64,000 nucleotides of DNA from Pseudomonas marginalis (GTDB taxonomy: Bacteria > Pseudomonadota > Gammaproteobacteria > Pseudomonadales > Pseudomonadaceae). Both the position numbers and the translations under genes were made by a program. The notes beneath the pieces were generated by a model. It saw nothing but the letters and a program-made list of their open reading frames with translations, searched no databases and had not been told where the DNA came from. Shown in pieces: positions 36,789 to 45,186 of the stretch (position 1 is its first letter; each line of letters starts with the position of its first letter). The stretch spans positions 1,798,001-1,862,000 of the forward strand of contig NZ_VTFG01000001.1 of NCBI RefSeq assembly GCF_008692035.1. Direction: 5' to 3'.

Positions 36789-37640
36789 ATGTCCGCCCTG
36801 CCACACCCCACTTATCTCTACCGCCCAATGACCGCAGCCGATCTGCCGGCCGCCCACGATTTGTCGGTGCAACTCAAATGGCCTCACCGCCTGGAAGACT
36901 GGGCAATGTTGCAACGGGTCAGCGACGGCTTCGTGGCAATGGATGGCGAGCGGCTGATCGGCAGCGCGTTCACCTGCCCCCAGGGCGACTACGCCACCAT
37001 CGGCCTGGTGATCGTCAGCAATGACTACCAGGGCCAGGGCATCGGCCGGCGCTTGATGGAGAAGGCCATTGCCGCTTGCGATACGCGCACGCCGGTCCTC
37101 AACGCCACCCTCGCCGGCGCGCCGTTGTATGCCAGCCAGGGGTTCGTCGAGTTCGGCCGGGTGCAGCAGCATCAGGGCCAGGCGGTGGTGCCCGCGCTGC
37201 CGACGCTGGCCGACGGCGAAACCTGCCGGGCGCTTAACGCCGATGATCACGCCAGCCTGCTCGCGCTGGCCAAGGCCGCCAGCGGTATGGACCGCCGTGA
37301 AGTGCTGCGTGACCTGCAGGTGGAGCACGCCGTGGGTATCGAACGCGACGGCCGGCTACGCGGCTTCGCCCTGCTGCGGCCGTTTGGGCGTGGGCGTTGC
37401 ATCGGCCCGGTGGTGGCGGAAAATATCGAGCAGGCCAAGTACCTGATCGCCACCTTGCTGGCCCAGGTGCCGGACACCTTTGTGCGCATCGACATTCCCG
37501 TTGCCTGCGGCCTCAGCGACTGGCTCGAACAGGCCGGCCTGAAGAACATCGACACCGTCGCGCAAATGGCCCTGGGTACGCCACCCCAGGCCAGCCAAGG
37601 CGTCCACCCCTTTGCCCTGATCACCCAGGCGATCGGCTGA
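36789..37640 (+). CDS. GNAT-family N-acetyltransferase with C-terminal second domain
   Basis: A 283-residue protein. The first half (about 8-135) is a GNAT fold with the acetyl-CoA loop YQGQGIGRRLMEKAI; the second half (about 150-278) resembles the Acetyltransf_18 domain of YitH-type proteins (HAVGIERDGRLRGFALLRPFG). The substrate is unknown. It begins 149 bases before... the cupin gene only after its own 852-base frame, with 22 bases between the two, so the pair is probably cotranscribed. A good ribosome site (GGAGG) precedes the ATG. Confidence 0.82.
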   Translation: MSALPHPTYLYRPMTAADLPAAHDLSVQLKWPHRLEDWAMLQRVSDGFVAMDGERLIGSAFTCPQGDYATIGLVIVSNDYQGQGIGRRLMEKAIAACDTRTPVLNATLAGAPLYASQGFVEFGRVQQHQGQAVVPALPTLADGETCRALNADDHASLLALAKAASGMDRREVLRDLQVEHAVGIERDGRLRGFALLRPFGRGRCIGPVVAENIEQAKYLIATLLAQVPDTFVRIDIPVACGLSDWLEQAGLKNIDTVAQMALGTPPQASQGVHPFALITQAIG

Positions 37641-37662
37641 CTTTTCTCCCGGAGCACTCCCC

Positions 37663-38376
37663 ATGTCATCTCCCCGTATCCTGCTGTTGGCACGCGCCGA
37701 CGGCAGCCGCGTTGCCACGTCTTTCAACCAGGCCGCCTTGAGCGCGCTGGACCCGTTCGGCGACAGCCGCCAACTCGCCTGGATGGGCGACGATGGCGTG
37801 TCAGCCGGCGTGGTGTCCTTCAGCGGCGAAGCGGTGATCGAAGAGTTCCCCCACAGCGAAACGCTGGTGGTACATGCAGGCCATGTCGTGCTCAGTGACG
37901 CGGAACAGACCTTGGAATTGGACGTCGGCGCCAGCGCCGTCATCGGCTTCGGCACACGCCTCACGGTGCAGGCCAGTGCAGGCAGCGAATGGGCGTTCTG
38001 CGCGGTCGAGCAGGCCGATGCCCCGGTGTGCCCCGGCCTGACCCTGCTCGCGCCGCACACCCTGCTCAACTCCTCCGCCGCGCCGGAACCCCAGATACTG
38101 ATCGGCCCTACCCCGCAGTGCCGCGCCCTCAACCTGTTCGACGATGCCGTGACCGAGCTGCGCGTCGGCATCTGGGACTCGACGCCCTACGCCCGCCACG
38201 GCCGCCCGCACAAACTGCACGAACTGATGCACCTGCTCGAAGGCCGCGTCACCCTGCAGGGCAACGAAGGTGGCGAAGTCACGGTGCATACCGGCGACAC
38301 CGTGTTCGTGGCCAAGGGCGCGCCCTGCGCCTGGACCAGTACGGTGTACGTGCGCAAGGTCTACGCGGTGAAGTGA
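37663..38376 (+). CDS. Cupin-domain protein (two cupin-like halves)
   Basis: A 237-residue protein with an N-terminal cupin-like half (about 40-115, VVSFSGEAVIEEFPHSE and VHAGHVVLSD) and a C-terminal cupin (about 155-232). The latter contains GRPHKLHELMHLLEGRVTL and HTGDTVFVAKG, with histidines placed for metal binding. The ligand is unknown; proteins of this kind often accompany amino-acid catabolic genes. It ends one base before the convergent LysR gene stop. Confidence 0.8.
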   Translation: MSSPRILLLARADGSRVATSFNQAALSALDPFGDSRQLAWMGDDGVSAGVVSFSGEAVIEEFPHSETLVVHAGHVVLSDAEQTLELDVGASAVIGFGTRLTVQASAGSEWAFCAVEQADAPVCPGLTLLAPHTLLNSSAAPEPQILIGPTPQCRALNLFDDAVTELRVGIWDSTPYARHGRPHKLHELMHLLEGRVTLQGNEGGEVTVHTGDTVFVAKGAPCAWTSTVYVRKVYAVK

Positions 38377-38377
38377 C

Positions 38378-39262
38378 TCAGGCCTTCAACGCCTCTTCCA
38401 GAAACGTCACCAACGCCTGTACGCGCGGGCTGCGCAGTTTGCGCGACGGCACCAGCAGCAGCACCGGTGCGCTGTCAAAGCTCCAGTCCGCCAACACACG
38501 TACCAGGCTGCCGCTGGCCAGGGCATCACTCACGTCCCACTGCGAACGCAGCACCAGCCCCAAGCCTTGCTCGGCCCAACGTCGGGCAACGCTGCCATCG
38601 TTGCTCAACAACGCAGGTTCCACGCGCAGGGTCTTGCGGCACTGGCCTTTGCGCAGGTGCCACAGGGTCACGTCCTCATCATTTTCCCGAATGCAGATGC
38701 AGCGATGAGACGCCAGCTCATCCGGCGCAGACGGCACGCCGTGGGCGTGCAGGTAGGCCGGGCTGGCGCACAACCAGCGCTCGTTTGGTGTCAGTGGCCG
38801 CGCGGTCCACAGGCTGTCATTCAGATGGCCGATATGAACCACCGCATCGCTGTCATGGCGATCGGGCCAGGGCGTCTCGCGCAAATCCAGATGCATACAC
38901 AGCTGCGGGTGCAGTTTGGCAAACCGCGCCAACAGCGGTGCGATGCGCTGGCGGCCATAGCCAAACGGCGCCGCCACCCTCAAGGTGCCCACCAGGGTTT
39001 CATCCTTGTGCCGGAACGACTCCGGCAGCGCTTCAAGCTGTTCCAGCAACAGCGCGCTCTCCCGCGAAAAACGCTCGCCATCCGCCGTCAGGCTGAGGCG
39101 CCGCGCATCGCGATTGGCCAGGCTCAGCCCGAGCAGCGTCTCCAGCTTGCGCAGGCGCATGGACAACGCCGGCGGCGACACATTCAGGGTGCGGGCGGCG
39201 GCGCTCAGCGACTCCGAGCGGGCCAGGGTCACGGCAAGGCGCAGGTCTTCGATGGAAATCAT
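38378..39262 (-). CDS. LysR-family transcriptional regulator
   Basis: A 294-residue LysR regulator. The HTH covers about 1-60 (LAVTLARSESLSAAARTLNVS, here the helix around SLSAAARTLN) and the effector domain covers 90-290. It is divergent from the D-serine dehydratase-like gene with 95 bases between start codons, so it probably controls that operon. A motif of the LysR T-N11-A form is present but overlaps the LysR start codon, so I do not list an operator. Confidence 0.88.
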   Translation of the reverse strand: MISIEDLRLAVTLARSESLSAAARTLNVSPPALSMRLRKLETLLGLSLANRDARRLSLTADGERFSRESALLLEQLEALPESFRHKDETLVGTLRVAAPFGYGRQRIAPLLARFAKLHPQLCMHLDLRETPWPDRHDSDAVVHIGHLNDSLWTARPLTPNERWLCASPAYLHAHGVPSAPDELASHRCICIRENDEDVTLWHLRKGQCRKTLRVEPALLSNDGSVARRWAEQGLGLVLRSQWDVSDALASGSLVRVLADWSFDSAPVLLLVPSRKLRSPRVQALVTFLEEALKA

Positions 39263-39357
39263 TCAATTTTACTTAATGATTGATGAGTACCGATTGAACC
39301 ACAGGTTAACAACAGCTGAGTAGAGTGCAGCCTGTCCCCCGCCACACGAGGTCCGCC

Positions 39358-40494
39358 ATGTCCACGCCGATTGCTTCCCTCGACACGCCCGCCGCGCTCG
39401 TCGACATCCCGCAGATGCAGCGCAATATCCAGCGCATGCAAGAGCGCATGAACAGCCTGGGCGTGCGCTTGCGCCCGCATATCAAGACCAGCAAGTGCCT
39501 GCCGGTGATCCACGCCCAGATCGCCGCCGGGGCCAGCGGTGTCACAGTGTCCACCCTCAAGGAAGCCGAGCATTGTTTCGCCGCCGGCATCCGCGATGTG
39601 TTCTACGCCGTGGCCATCGCCCCGGGCAAACTGCCCCAGGCCCTGGCCCTGTGGCGCAAAGGCTGCAACCTCAGCCTGCTCACCGACAGCGTCCCGGGCG
39701 CCGAGGCCATCGTCGCTTTCGCACAGCAGCATGACGCACGCTTCGACGTGTGGATCGAAATCGATTGCGACGGCCATCGCTCCGGCCTGGCCGCGCAGGA
39801 CCCTGTACTTATCGACGTCGCCCGCATCCTCAGCGAGGGCGGCCTGCACCTGCGTGGCGTGATGACCCACGCCGGCTCGAGCTACGAGCTGGACAGCCTT
39901 GAACCCCTGCAAGCGCTGGCCGAACAGGAACGCGCACTTTGCGTACACGCCGCAGACACCCTCCGCGCAGCCGGGCTGGCGTGCCCCGAGGTCAGCATCG
40001 GCTCCACTCCCACGGCCCTCTCGGCGCTGAACCTGGACGGCGTCACCGAAGTGCGCGCGGGGGTGTATGTGTTCTTCGACCTGGTCATGCGCAACATCGG
40101 CGTGTGCCAGGCCGATGAGTTGGCGCTGAGCGTACTGACCACCGTGATCGGCCATCAGCCGGACAAAGGCTGGATCATCACCGACGCCGGTTGGATGGCC
40201 ATGAGCCGTGACCGTGGCACCCAGCGCCAGCACCAGGACTTCGGTTACGGCCAAGTGTGCAGCGAAGCGGGCGACTGGATCGACGGCGCGCGGGTCACCG
40301 CTGCCAACCAGGAACACGGCATCGTCAGCCTGGGCGCTGCCCACAGTGACGCGCTTGTCACGCGCTTCCCCATCGGCAGTCGGCTGCGCATCCTGCCCAA
40401 CCATGCCTGTGCCACCGGCGCGCAGTTCCCGGATTATCACGCGGTGGAGGCCGATGGCAGCGTGCACACCTGGAGTCGCCTGCATGGCTGGTAA
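39358..40494 (+). CDS. DSD1/D-threonine aldolase-family PLP enzyme
   Basis: A 378-residue fold-type III PLP enzyme. The PLP lysine lies in LRPHIKTSKC. The C-terminal metal pair is in LPNHACATG, matching the zinc His/Cys of eukaryotic D-serine dehydratase. The ATG at 39358 gives the usual start (STPIASLDTPAALVD). It likely eliminates or cleaves a D-beta-hydroxy amino acid (D-serine, D-threonine or 3-hydroxyaspartate). The next gene, RidA, overlaps it by 11 bases; RidA would clear the enamine or imine formed. Confidence 0.85.
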   Translation: MSTPIASLDTPAALVDIPQMQRNIQRMQERMNSLGVRLRPHIKTSKCLPVIHAQIAAGASGVTVSTLKEAEHCFAAGIRDVFYAVAIAPGKLPQALALWRKGCNLSLLTDSVPGAEAIVAFAQQHDARFDVWIEIDCDGHRSGLAAQDPVLIDVARILSEGGLHLRGVMTHAGSSYELDSLEPLQALAEQERALCVHAADTLRAAGLACPEVSIGSTPTALSALNLDGVTEVRAGVYVFFDLVMRNIGVCQADELALSVLTTVIGHQPDKGWIITDAGWMAMSRDRGTQRQHQDFGYGQVCSEAGDWIDGARVTAANQEHGIVSLGAAHSDALVTRFPIGSRLRILPNHACATGAQFPDYHAVEADGSVHTWSRLHGW

Positions 40495-40891
40495 TCGCAT
40501 CCACTCGATTCATAGCCCCCACGCGGCACCGCCGGGCGGGCACTATTCCCAGGCGGTGGCACACGGCGGCGTGCTGTATGTGTCGGGGCAACTGCCGGTA
40601 CGCGCCAATGGCGAGCACAGCGCCGGGCAACCGTTCGCGGTGCAAGCCTCGCTTGCCCTGGATAACCTGGTGGCGATCCTCGATGAAGCGGGCCTGAGCC
40701 TCGGTGACCTGCTCAAAGTGACGGTCTACGTGGTCGGCATCGAACACTGGCCCGCCTTCGACCGGATCTACGCGTGCTACCTGGGTGAACATAAACCGGC
40801 CCGCGCCGTGGTGCCCGTGTCGGTGTTGCACCATGGCTACCTGATCGAAATCGAAGCGGTGGCCCGTGCCACACAGGAGCAGCCTGCATGA
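40484..40891 (+). CDS. RidA-family enamine/imine deaminase
   Basis: A 135-residue RidA/YjgF protein. The family arginine is in ARAVVPVSVLHHG and the glutamate in YLIEIEAVA. It hydrolyses reactive 2-aminoacrylate or other imines. Its start lies inside the end of the upstream PLP enzyme gene and its stop overlaps the next start as ATGA, so the three genes are coupled. Confidence 0.9.
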   Translation: MAGNRIHSIHSPHAAPPGGHYSQAVAHGGVLYVSGQLPVRANGEHSAGQPFAVQASLALDNLVAILDEAGLSLGDLLKVTVYVVGIEHWPAFDRIYACYLGEHKPARAVVPVSVLHHGYLIEIEAVARATQEQPA

Positions 40892-42060
40892 ACCCGCAAA
40901 AAAGCGCTGTGCTGATCATCGGTGGCGGCATCATGGGCGCCTCGTCGGCGTTTTTCCTGCGCCGCCGCGGCTGCTCGGTCACGCTGCTGGAACGCGACCA
41001 GATCGGTCAGTACGCCAGCGGTGTGAACTTCGGCAATGTGCGCCGCCAGGGCCGCTACCTGGGGCAACTGGAACTGGCCAACCGTTCATGGGCACTGTGG
41101 AAGCGCCTGCCGGAGCTGATCGACGACGACCTGGAATTCATCCCCAGCGGCCACATGCGCGTGTGCTATCGCGAAGATGAAATCGCTGAACTGGAGGCCT
41201 ACGCCGCTGCGCCGGAAGCCGCGCAACTGGACCTGAAAATCTATCGCGGCGCCGAGTTGCACCAGCGTTTCGGTTTCCTCGGCCCCGAGGTGAAAGGCGG
41301 CTCCTACGCGCCCCACGACGGCCACGCCAACCCACGCCTGGCCGCGCCGGCGTTTGCCCGCGCCGCACGGCGCCTCGGTGCACGCATCGAGGAAAAAACC
41401 GAAGTCGCCGACGTGGAAAAGGTCAACGGCCTGTTCCACGTCACCACCACCGACGGTCAGTTGTTTGTTGCCGAGCAATTGTTGATTACCGCCGGCGCCT
41501 GGGCCGCGCGCCTGTCCGAGCGCTTCGGCGAGCCGGTGCCGCTGGAGCCCAACGGCCCGCAGATGTCGGTGACGGAACCGGTGCCCTATGCGCTGAAAAC
41601 CGTGATCGGTGTGTTCACCAAGCTCAAGGAAGAGGTGATCTACTTCCGCCAGATCCCGCGCGGCAACATCATCATCGGTGGCGGCGCCCGCTGCACGCCG
41701 GACATGCTCAACCGCCGCGCGTTTTTCAAGCCCGAGAGCCTGCTCAACCAGATGCGCCAGATGAAACGGCTGTTACCGGGCGCCGAGAAACTGAACATCA
41801 TCCGCGTGTGGAGCGGCATCGAAAGCTATACACCCGACTCCCTGCCGGTGATGGGCCCCAGCGGCAGCGTGGACGGGCTGTTTTATGCCTTCGGCTTCTG
41901 CGGCCACGGCTTCCAGCTCGGCCCGGGCGTGGGGGATGTGATGGCCGAACTGATCAGCACCGGCAGTACCAGCACCTTGATCAGCCCGTTCGATATCCGG
42001 CGCTTTACCCAACCTTCGACGGTGCCGGCAAACGCCCCCACCACAGGAAAACTCATATGA
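40888..42060 (+). CDS. FAD-dependent amino-acid oxidase, paralogue of the HcnC-like beta subunit
   Basis: A 390-residue DAO-family flavoprotein with VLIIGGGIMGASSAFFLR at the N-terminus and GFCGHGFQLGPGVGD near the C-terminus. It is about 82% identical by hand alignment to the protein at 25309-26463, with long identical blocks between residues 40 and 160. Unlike that gene it has no alpha or gamma partner beside it. It may borrow those subunits or act alone as a D-amino-acid or glycine-type oxidase. RidA next door would handle its imine product. Confidence 0.87.
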   Translation: MNPQKSAVLIIGGGIMGASSAFFLRRRGCSVTLLERDQIGQYASGVNFGNVRRQGRYLGQLELANRSWALWKRLPELIDDDLEFIPSGHMRVCYREDEIAELEAYAAAPEAAQLDLKIYRGAELHQRFGFLGPEVKGGSYAPHDGHANPRLAAPAFARAARRLGARIEEKTEVADVEKVNGLFHVTTTDGQLFVAEQLLITAGAWAARLSERFGEPVPLEPNGPQMSVTEPVPYALKTVIGVFTKLKEEVIYFRQIPRGNIIIGGGARCTPDMLNRRAFFKPESLLNQMRQMKRLLPGAEKLNIIRVWSGIESYTPDSLPVMGPSGSVDGLFYAFGFCGHGFQLGPGVGDVMAELISTGSTSTLISPFDIRRFTQPSTVPANAPTTGKLI

Positions 42061-42107
42061 GCCTCACCCGCCTGCCGGATTCAGCAGATTATCCCTTGCA
42101 GCGTTGA
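42057..42107 (+). other. 16-codon ORF coupled to the oxidase stop
   Basis: An ATGA overlap at the oxidase stop opens a frame for MSLTRLPDSADYPLQR. It may be a leftover of a deleted gene, a tiny leaderless product, or chance. The rest of the 143-base gap to the aldehyde dehydrogenase has nothing I recognise. Confidence 0.25.
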
Positions 42108-42203
42108 ATAACGGCATCTTTGCGCGGGAGCCTTTTGCTAGCTTATCCGGACACCGGGCCGTGCTGTTTGCAACGCCTATTACCGCTCCAGGGAGCCAGT
42201 TGG

Positions 42204-43667
42204 ATGACAACTCAATCTTCAAACAGCTACAGCGTTGATGCGCAAACGGCTCACCAGTTTTACATCAACGGGCGTTGGACGTCCCCGGCGATCCCGGCGA
42301 CGCTGCCGGTGGTCAACCCGGCCACTGAAGCCGTGGTTGTCGAGGTGGCACGCGGGTCTGCGGAGGATGTCGACCGGGCCGTTACGGCGGCACGCGGGGC
42401 GTTCGCCGGTTGGTCTGCAACCCCGGCGGCTGCGAGAGCCCAGGTGCTGGGGAAAATCCACGCCCTGATCCTTGAACGCAAAGAGCAGCTGGCACAGGCG
42501 CTGTCCCTGGAAATGGGCGCGGCCATCGGTTTTGCGCGGGGCATGCAAGTGCCGCTGGCGGCCGAACACGTGCGGGTCGCCCGTGACCTGCTGTCCAGCT
42601 ATCGCTTCCAGACCGTGGAAGGCGGCACCGCAATCGAGCGCGAGCCTATCGGCGTGTGCGGCCTGATCACGCCGTGGAACTGGCCGCTGTATCAAATCAC
42701 CGCAAAAGTCGCCCCGGCCATCGCCGCCGGCTGCACCGTGGTGTTGAAACCCAGCGAACTGTCGCCATTGAGCGCCCTGCTGTTTGCCCAACTGGTGCAT
42801 GACGCCGGCCTGCCGCCTGGGGTATTCAACCTGGTGAACGGCAGCGGTGCCGAAGTCGGCGCGGCCATGGCCGCCCATGGGGATATCGACATGATTTCCA
42901 TCACCGGCTCCAACCGCGCAGGCGCGTTGGTTGCCCAGGCGGCCGCGCCGACGGTCAAGCGGGTCACCCAGGAACTGGGGGGCAAGTCGCCGAATGTGCT
43001 GCTGCCCGACGCCGACTTCGCCAAGGCTGTGCCGCTGGGGGTGATGTCGGCGTTTCGCAACGTCGGCCAGTCGTGCAGCGCGCCGACCCGCATGATCGTG
43101 CCAAGAAGCCGCCTGGCCGAAGTCGAAGCCCTGGCGGCGGCCACCGCAAATGAACTGATCGTCGGCGACCCGCAATCGGAACAGACGCAGTTGGGTCCGA
43201 TCGCCAACGAAGCCCAGTTCCATCGCGTCCAGACCATGATCCAGGCCGGCCTCGACGAGGGCGCCAAACTGGTGTGCGGTGGGCCGGGACGGGCGGCGGG
43301 TTTTGACAAGGGCTTCTATACACGGCCGACGGTTTTCTCCGACGTGGACAACGCCATGCGCATTGCCCAGGAGGAAATATTCGGGCCGGTGCTGTGCATC
43401 ATTGCCTATGAGACGGTGGATGAAGCCGTCGCCATCGCCAACGATACGGTCTATGGGCTGGGCGCCCACGTTCAGGGGCAGGACCTTGATCTTGCGCGAG
43501 CGGTGGCTTCGCGTATACGCGCCGGCCAGGTGCACCTGAACCATCCGGCGTGGAATCCGATGGCGCCGTTTGGGGGCTACAAGCGCTCGGGGAATGGGCG
43601 GGAGTATGGGGTGCAGGGGTTCGAGGAGTATCTGGAAACCAAGGCGATTATCGGGTTTGGCGAGTGA
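42204..43667 (+). CDS. NAD(P)-dependent aldehyde dehydrogenase
   Basis: A 487-residue aldehyde dehydrogenase. The base E257 is in VTQELGGKSPN, the catalytic C291 in NVGQSCSAPTRM, and the Rossmann region in ITPWNWPLYQ. I chose the ATG at 42204 (MTTQSSNSYSVD); AGGGAG lies 8-13 bases upstream. It probably finishes the D-amino-acid or related pathway of the preceding genes by oxidising an aldehyde. The substrate is not determined. The last 40 codons are G-rich and C-poor. Confidence 0.85.
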   Translation: MTTQSSNSYSVDAQTAHQFYINGRWTSPAIPATLPVVNPATEAVVVEVARGSAEDVDRAVTAARGAFAGWSATPAAARAQVLGKIHALILERKEQLAQALSLEMGAAIGFARGMQVPLAAEHVRVARDLLSSYRFQTVEGGTAIEREPIGVCGLITPWNWPLYQITAKVAPAIAAGCTVVLKPSELSPLSALLFAQLVHDAGLPPGVFNLVNGSGAEVGAAMAAHGDIDMISITGSNRAGALVAQAAAPTVKRVTQELGGKSPNVLLPDADFAKAVPLGVMSAFRNVGQSCSAPTRMIVPRSRLAEVEALAAATANELIVGDPQSEQTQLGPIANEAQFHRVQTMIQAGLDEGAKLVCGGPGRAAGFDKGFYTRPTVFSDVDNAMRIAQEEIFGPVLCIIAYETVDEAVAIANDTVYGLGAHVQGQDLDLARAVASRIRAGQVHLNHPAWNPMAPFGGYKRSGNGREYGVQGFEEYLETKAIIGFGE

Positions 43668-43773
43668 GTGATGGGCCTTTATCAAGCTCAAAATAACCTA
43701 TTGATTTTAAAGGGTTAAATTTTCACTCTAAAATCTTGAGTCTTGCATAAACAATTTCAGGCGACCGCATTCT

Positions 43774-43907
43774 GGTGGTGAGTGGGCTCGTCCCGCGCTG
43801 GGCTGCGAAGCAGCCCCAAAACCAGCCTCTCCAGAGTGTCTGATACACCGCGTTCTTCTTGACTGGGGCTGCTCCGCAGCCCAGCGCGGGGCAAGCCCGC
43901 TCACCAC
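43774..43907. repeat. REPIN (two inverted REP elements)
   Basis: Arms at 43774-43816 and 43865-43907 are inverted copies of about 43 bases with about five mismatches, built around GGGCTGC-GAA-GCAGCCCC type hairpins, separated by 48 bases. This is the mobile doublet form of Pseudomonas REP. The 43668-44189 gap also holds a GTGTAGATACCTATGCC repeat (43953-43972); I see no gene in it. Confidence 0.8.
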
Positions 43908-44189
43908 AACAGACCCGCTCACCACAGGGAGATGTGTCAGGGTTTGAAAGGTTGTGTAGATACCTATGCCCTCTCAGCGCATCACACCTTGACGTTCTGC
44001 CGGATATTCCAGCCAAACTTCACCGGCCCACCATCCTTGGCGCCATCAGCCCTTTTCCTCAATCGGGAGCGGGCCTACAAGACGTCAACGTCGCGTCAGG
44101 AAGTGCCCGACTGCAAATGGCGAAGCTTCCGACACTCATCCCAGTCGCGGCGTCTTTACTCTCTCAACTCCCAAAAAAGGAGTTCAGGA

Positions 44190-44510
44190 ATGACCGTCGC
44201 CCTGTTAAAGGATGGCTTCCCATCAACCCACCGCACTACACGCCAACGCATTGAAAGCAGCCTCGACCTGCGGCGGTTGTTTTTCGCCATAGACGCCGAC
44301 CCGACGTTGATCGGCGCGGGGGTGGTGTATATCGATGGGGATTTCAACGTGGTGGTACTGCGTGAGTTCCAGGCGATTTGCAGTGTGCGGCCGATCAAGG
44401 TGGTGCTGCGGGAAGCGCCGAGGTATGTGGGGCCGGTGGAGTTCAAGCGGATGTTGGAGCATGAGCCTCGGGAGTCGGAATGGGTAGCGGAGTCCAAGAC
44501 CCGCGCCTGA
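44190..44510 (+). CDS. DUF3509 family protein
   Basis: A 106-residue protein with the DUF3509 pattern (SSLDLRRLFFAIDADP, IDGDFNVVVLREF, GPVEFKRMLEHEP). To my knowledge the family is confined to pseudomonads and has no known function. The ATG at 44190 follows AGGAGTTCAGGA, a strong ribosome site. It overlaps the next small gene by 31 bases. Confidence 0.8.
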   Translation: MTVALLKDGFPSTHRTTRQRIESSLDLRRLFFAIDADPTLIGAGVVYIDGDFNVVVLREFQAICSVRPIKVVLREAPRYVGPVEFKRMLEHEPRESEWVAESKTRA

Positions 44511-44701
44511 CACCCAAGCTCCTCAAGCTCAAGCAAGCCGCACGTAACGCACCAAAACGCATTCCAGCAACAAAGATAAAACCCATCATCGCGACCCATC
44601 GCAATGATGCCATTGCAGCAGCACTGGGCCTCGTCAGCAGCGGTATGTCCGGAAACACCAAGACGCTGGCCATCGGTATCTACGAAGAGTTCAGCGAATG
44701 A
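44480..44701 (+). CDS. Small basic protein of unknown function
   Basis: A 73-residue frame whose start lies within the DUF3509 gene, preceded by GGGAG, and whose end overlaps the next gene's start as ATGA. The N-terminal half is rich in lysine (TPKLLKLKQAARNAPKRIP). I do not recognise a family. The coupling on both sides favours a real gene, but base composition gives no strong support. Confidence 0.45.
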   Translation: MGSGVQDPRLTPKLLKLKQAARNAPKRIPATKIKPIIATHRNDAIAAALGLVSSGMSGNTKTLAIGIYEEFSE

Positions 44702-45183
44702 AAAACCGCCAGGAGCCCCTTTACCTTATAGATCCTCGCCCTCTTTGGGCGCGTCACAGACTGGCGTTGTTTGGCGGCCTTATAGCCTTGTGCCTTTCGA
44801 TTGCCACCACCGGCACCCTGATGAATCTCACCTACTTCGCCCACGCATCCGATGAACTGACCAGTAATGCGTTCTTCATCGCAGGCGGGATTGCGTGTGC
44901 GGTATTCGGCGTCGCGCAGAGCTTGGTCCTTCACGGTTACCCACGATGGGTGTGGCTTCAGGTTGGGGTGTTCATCATCTACTTACTGCTCGTATTACCG
45001 ACAATCCTTTACAGCCCCGATCACCTCCTATTTACCCTTGCCTTACTAAGCCCGCTGATCGGACTTCTCTGCCTGAACAGCAAACGCCAACGACAAATGC
45101 GCCGAGAGATGTTGGAAATCAGGCATAAACGCAACAGCGTTATCGCGACCCTGAAACAACAGGGCCGCTGGAAATGGTGGTGA
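44698..45183 (+). CDS. Small integral membrane protein of unknown function
   Basis: A 161-residue protein with about four transmembrane segments (near 23-45, 58-78, 86-106 and 110-130) and a basic cytoplasmic tail (SKRQRQMRREMLEIRHKRN). It is translationally coupled to the 73-residue frame upstream. I do not recognise a family. Its coding region is less GC-rich than its neighbours, which could mean recent transfer. Confidence 0.65.
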   Translation: MKNRQEPLYLIDPRPLWARHRLALFGGLIALCLSIATTGTLMNLTYFAHASDELTSNAFFIAGGIACAVFGVAQSLVLHGYPRWVWLQVGVFIIYLLLVLPTILYSPDHLLFTLALLSPLIGLLCLNSKRQRQMRREMLEIRHKRNSVIATLKQQGRWKWW

Positions 45184-45186
45184 CTC

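Noticed and set aside
39240..39300. LysR operator of the form ATT-N11-AAT
   Set aside because: The best match overlaps the LysR start codon and is weak; I could not separate it from chance.
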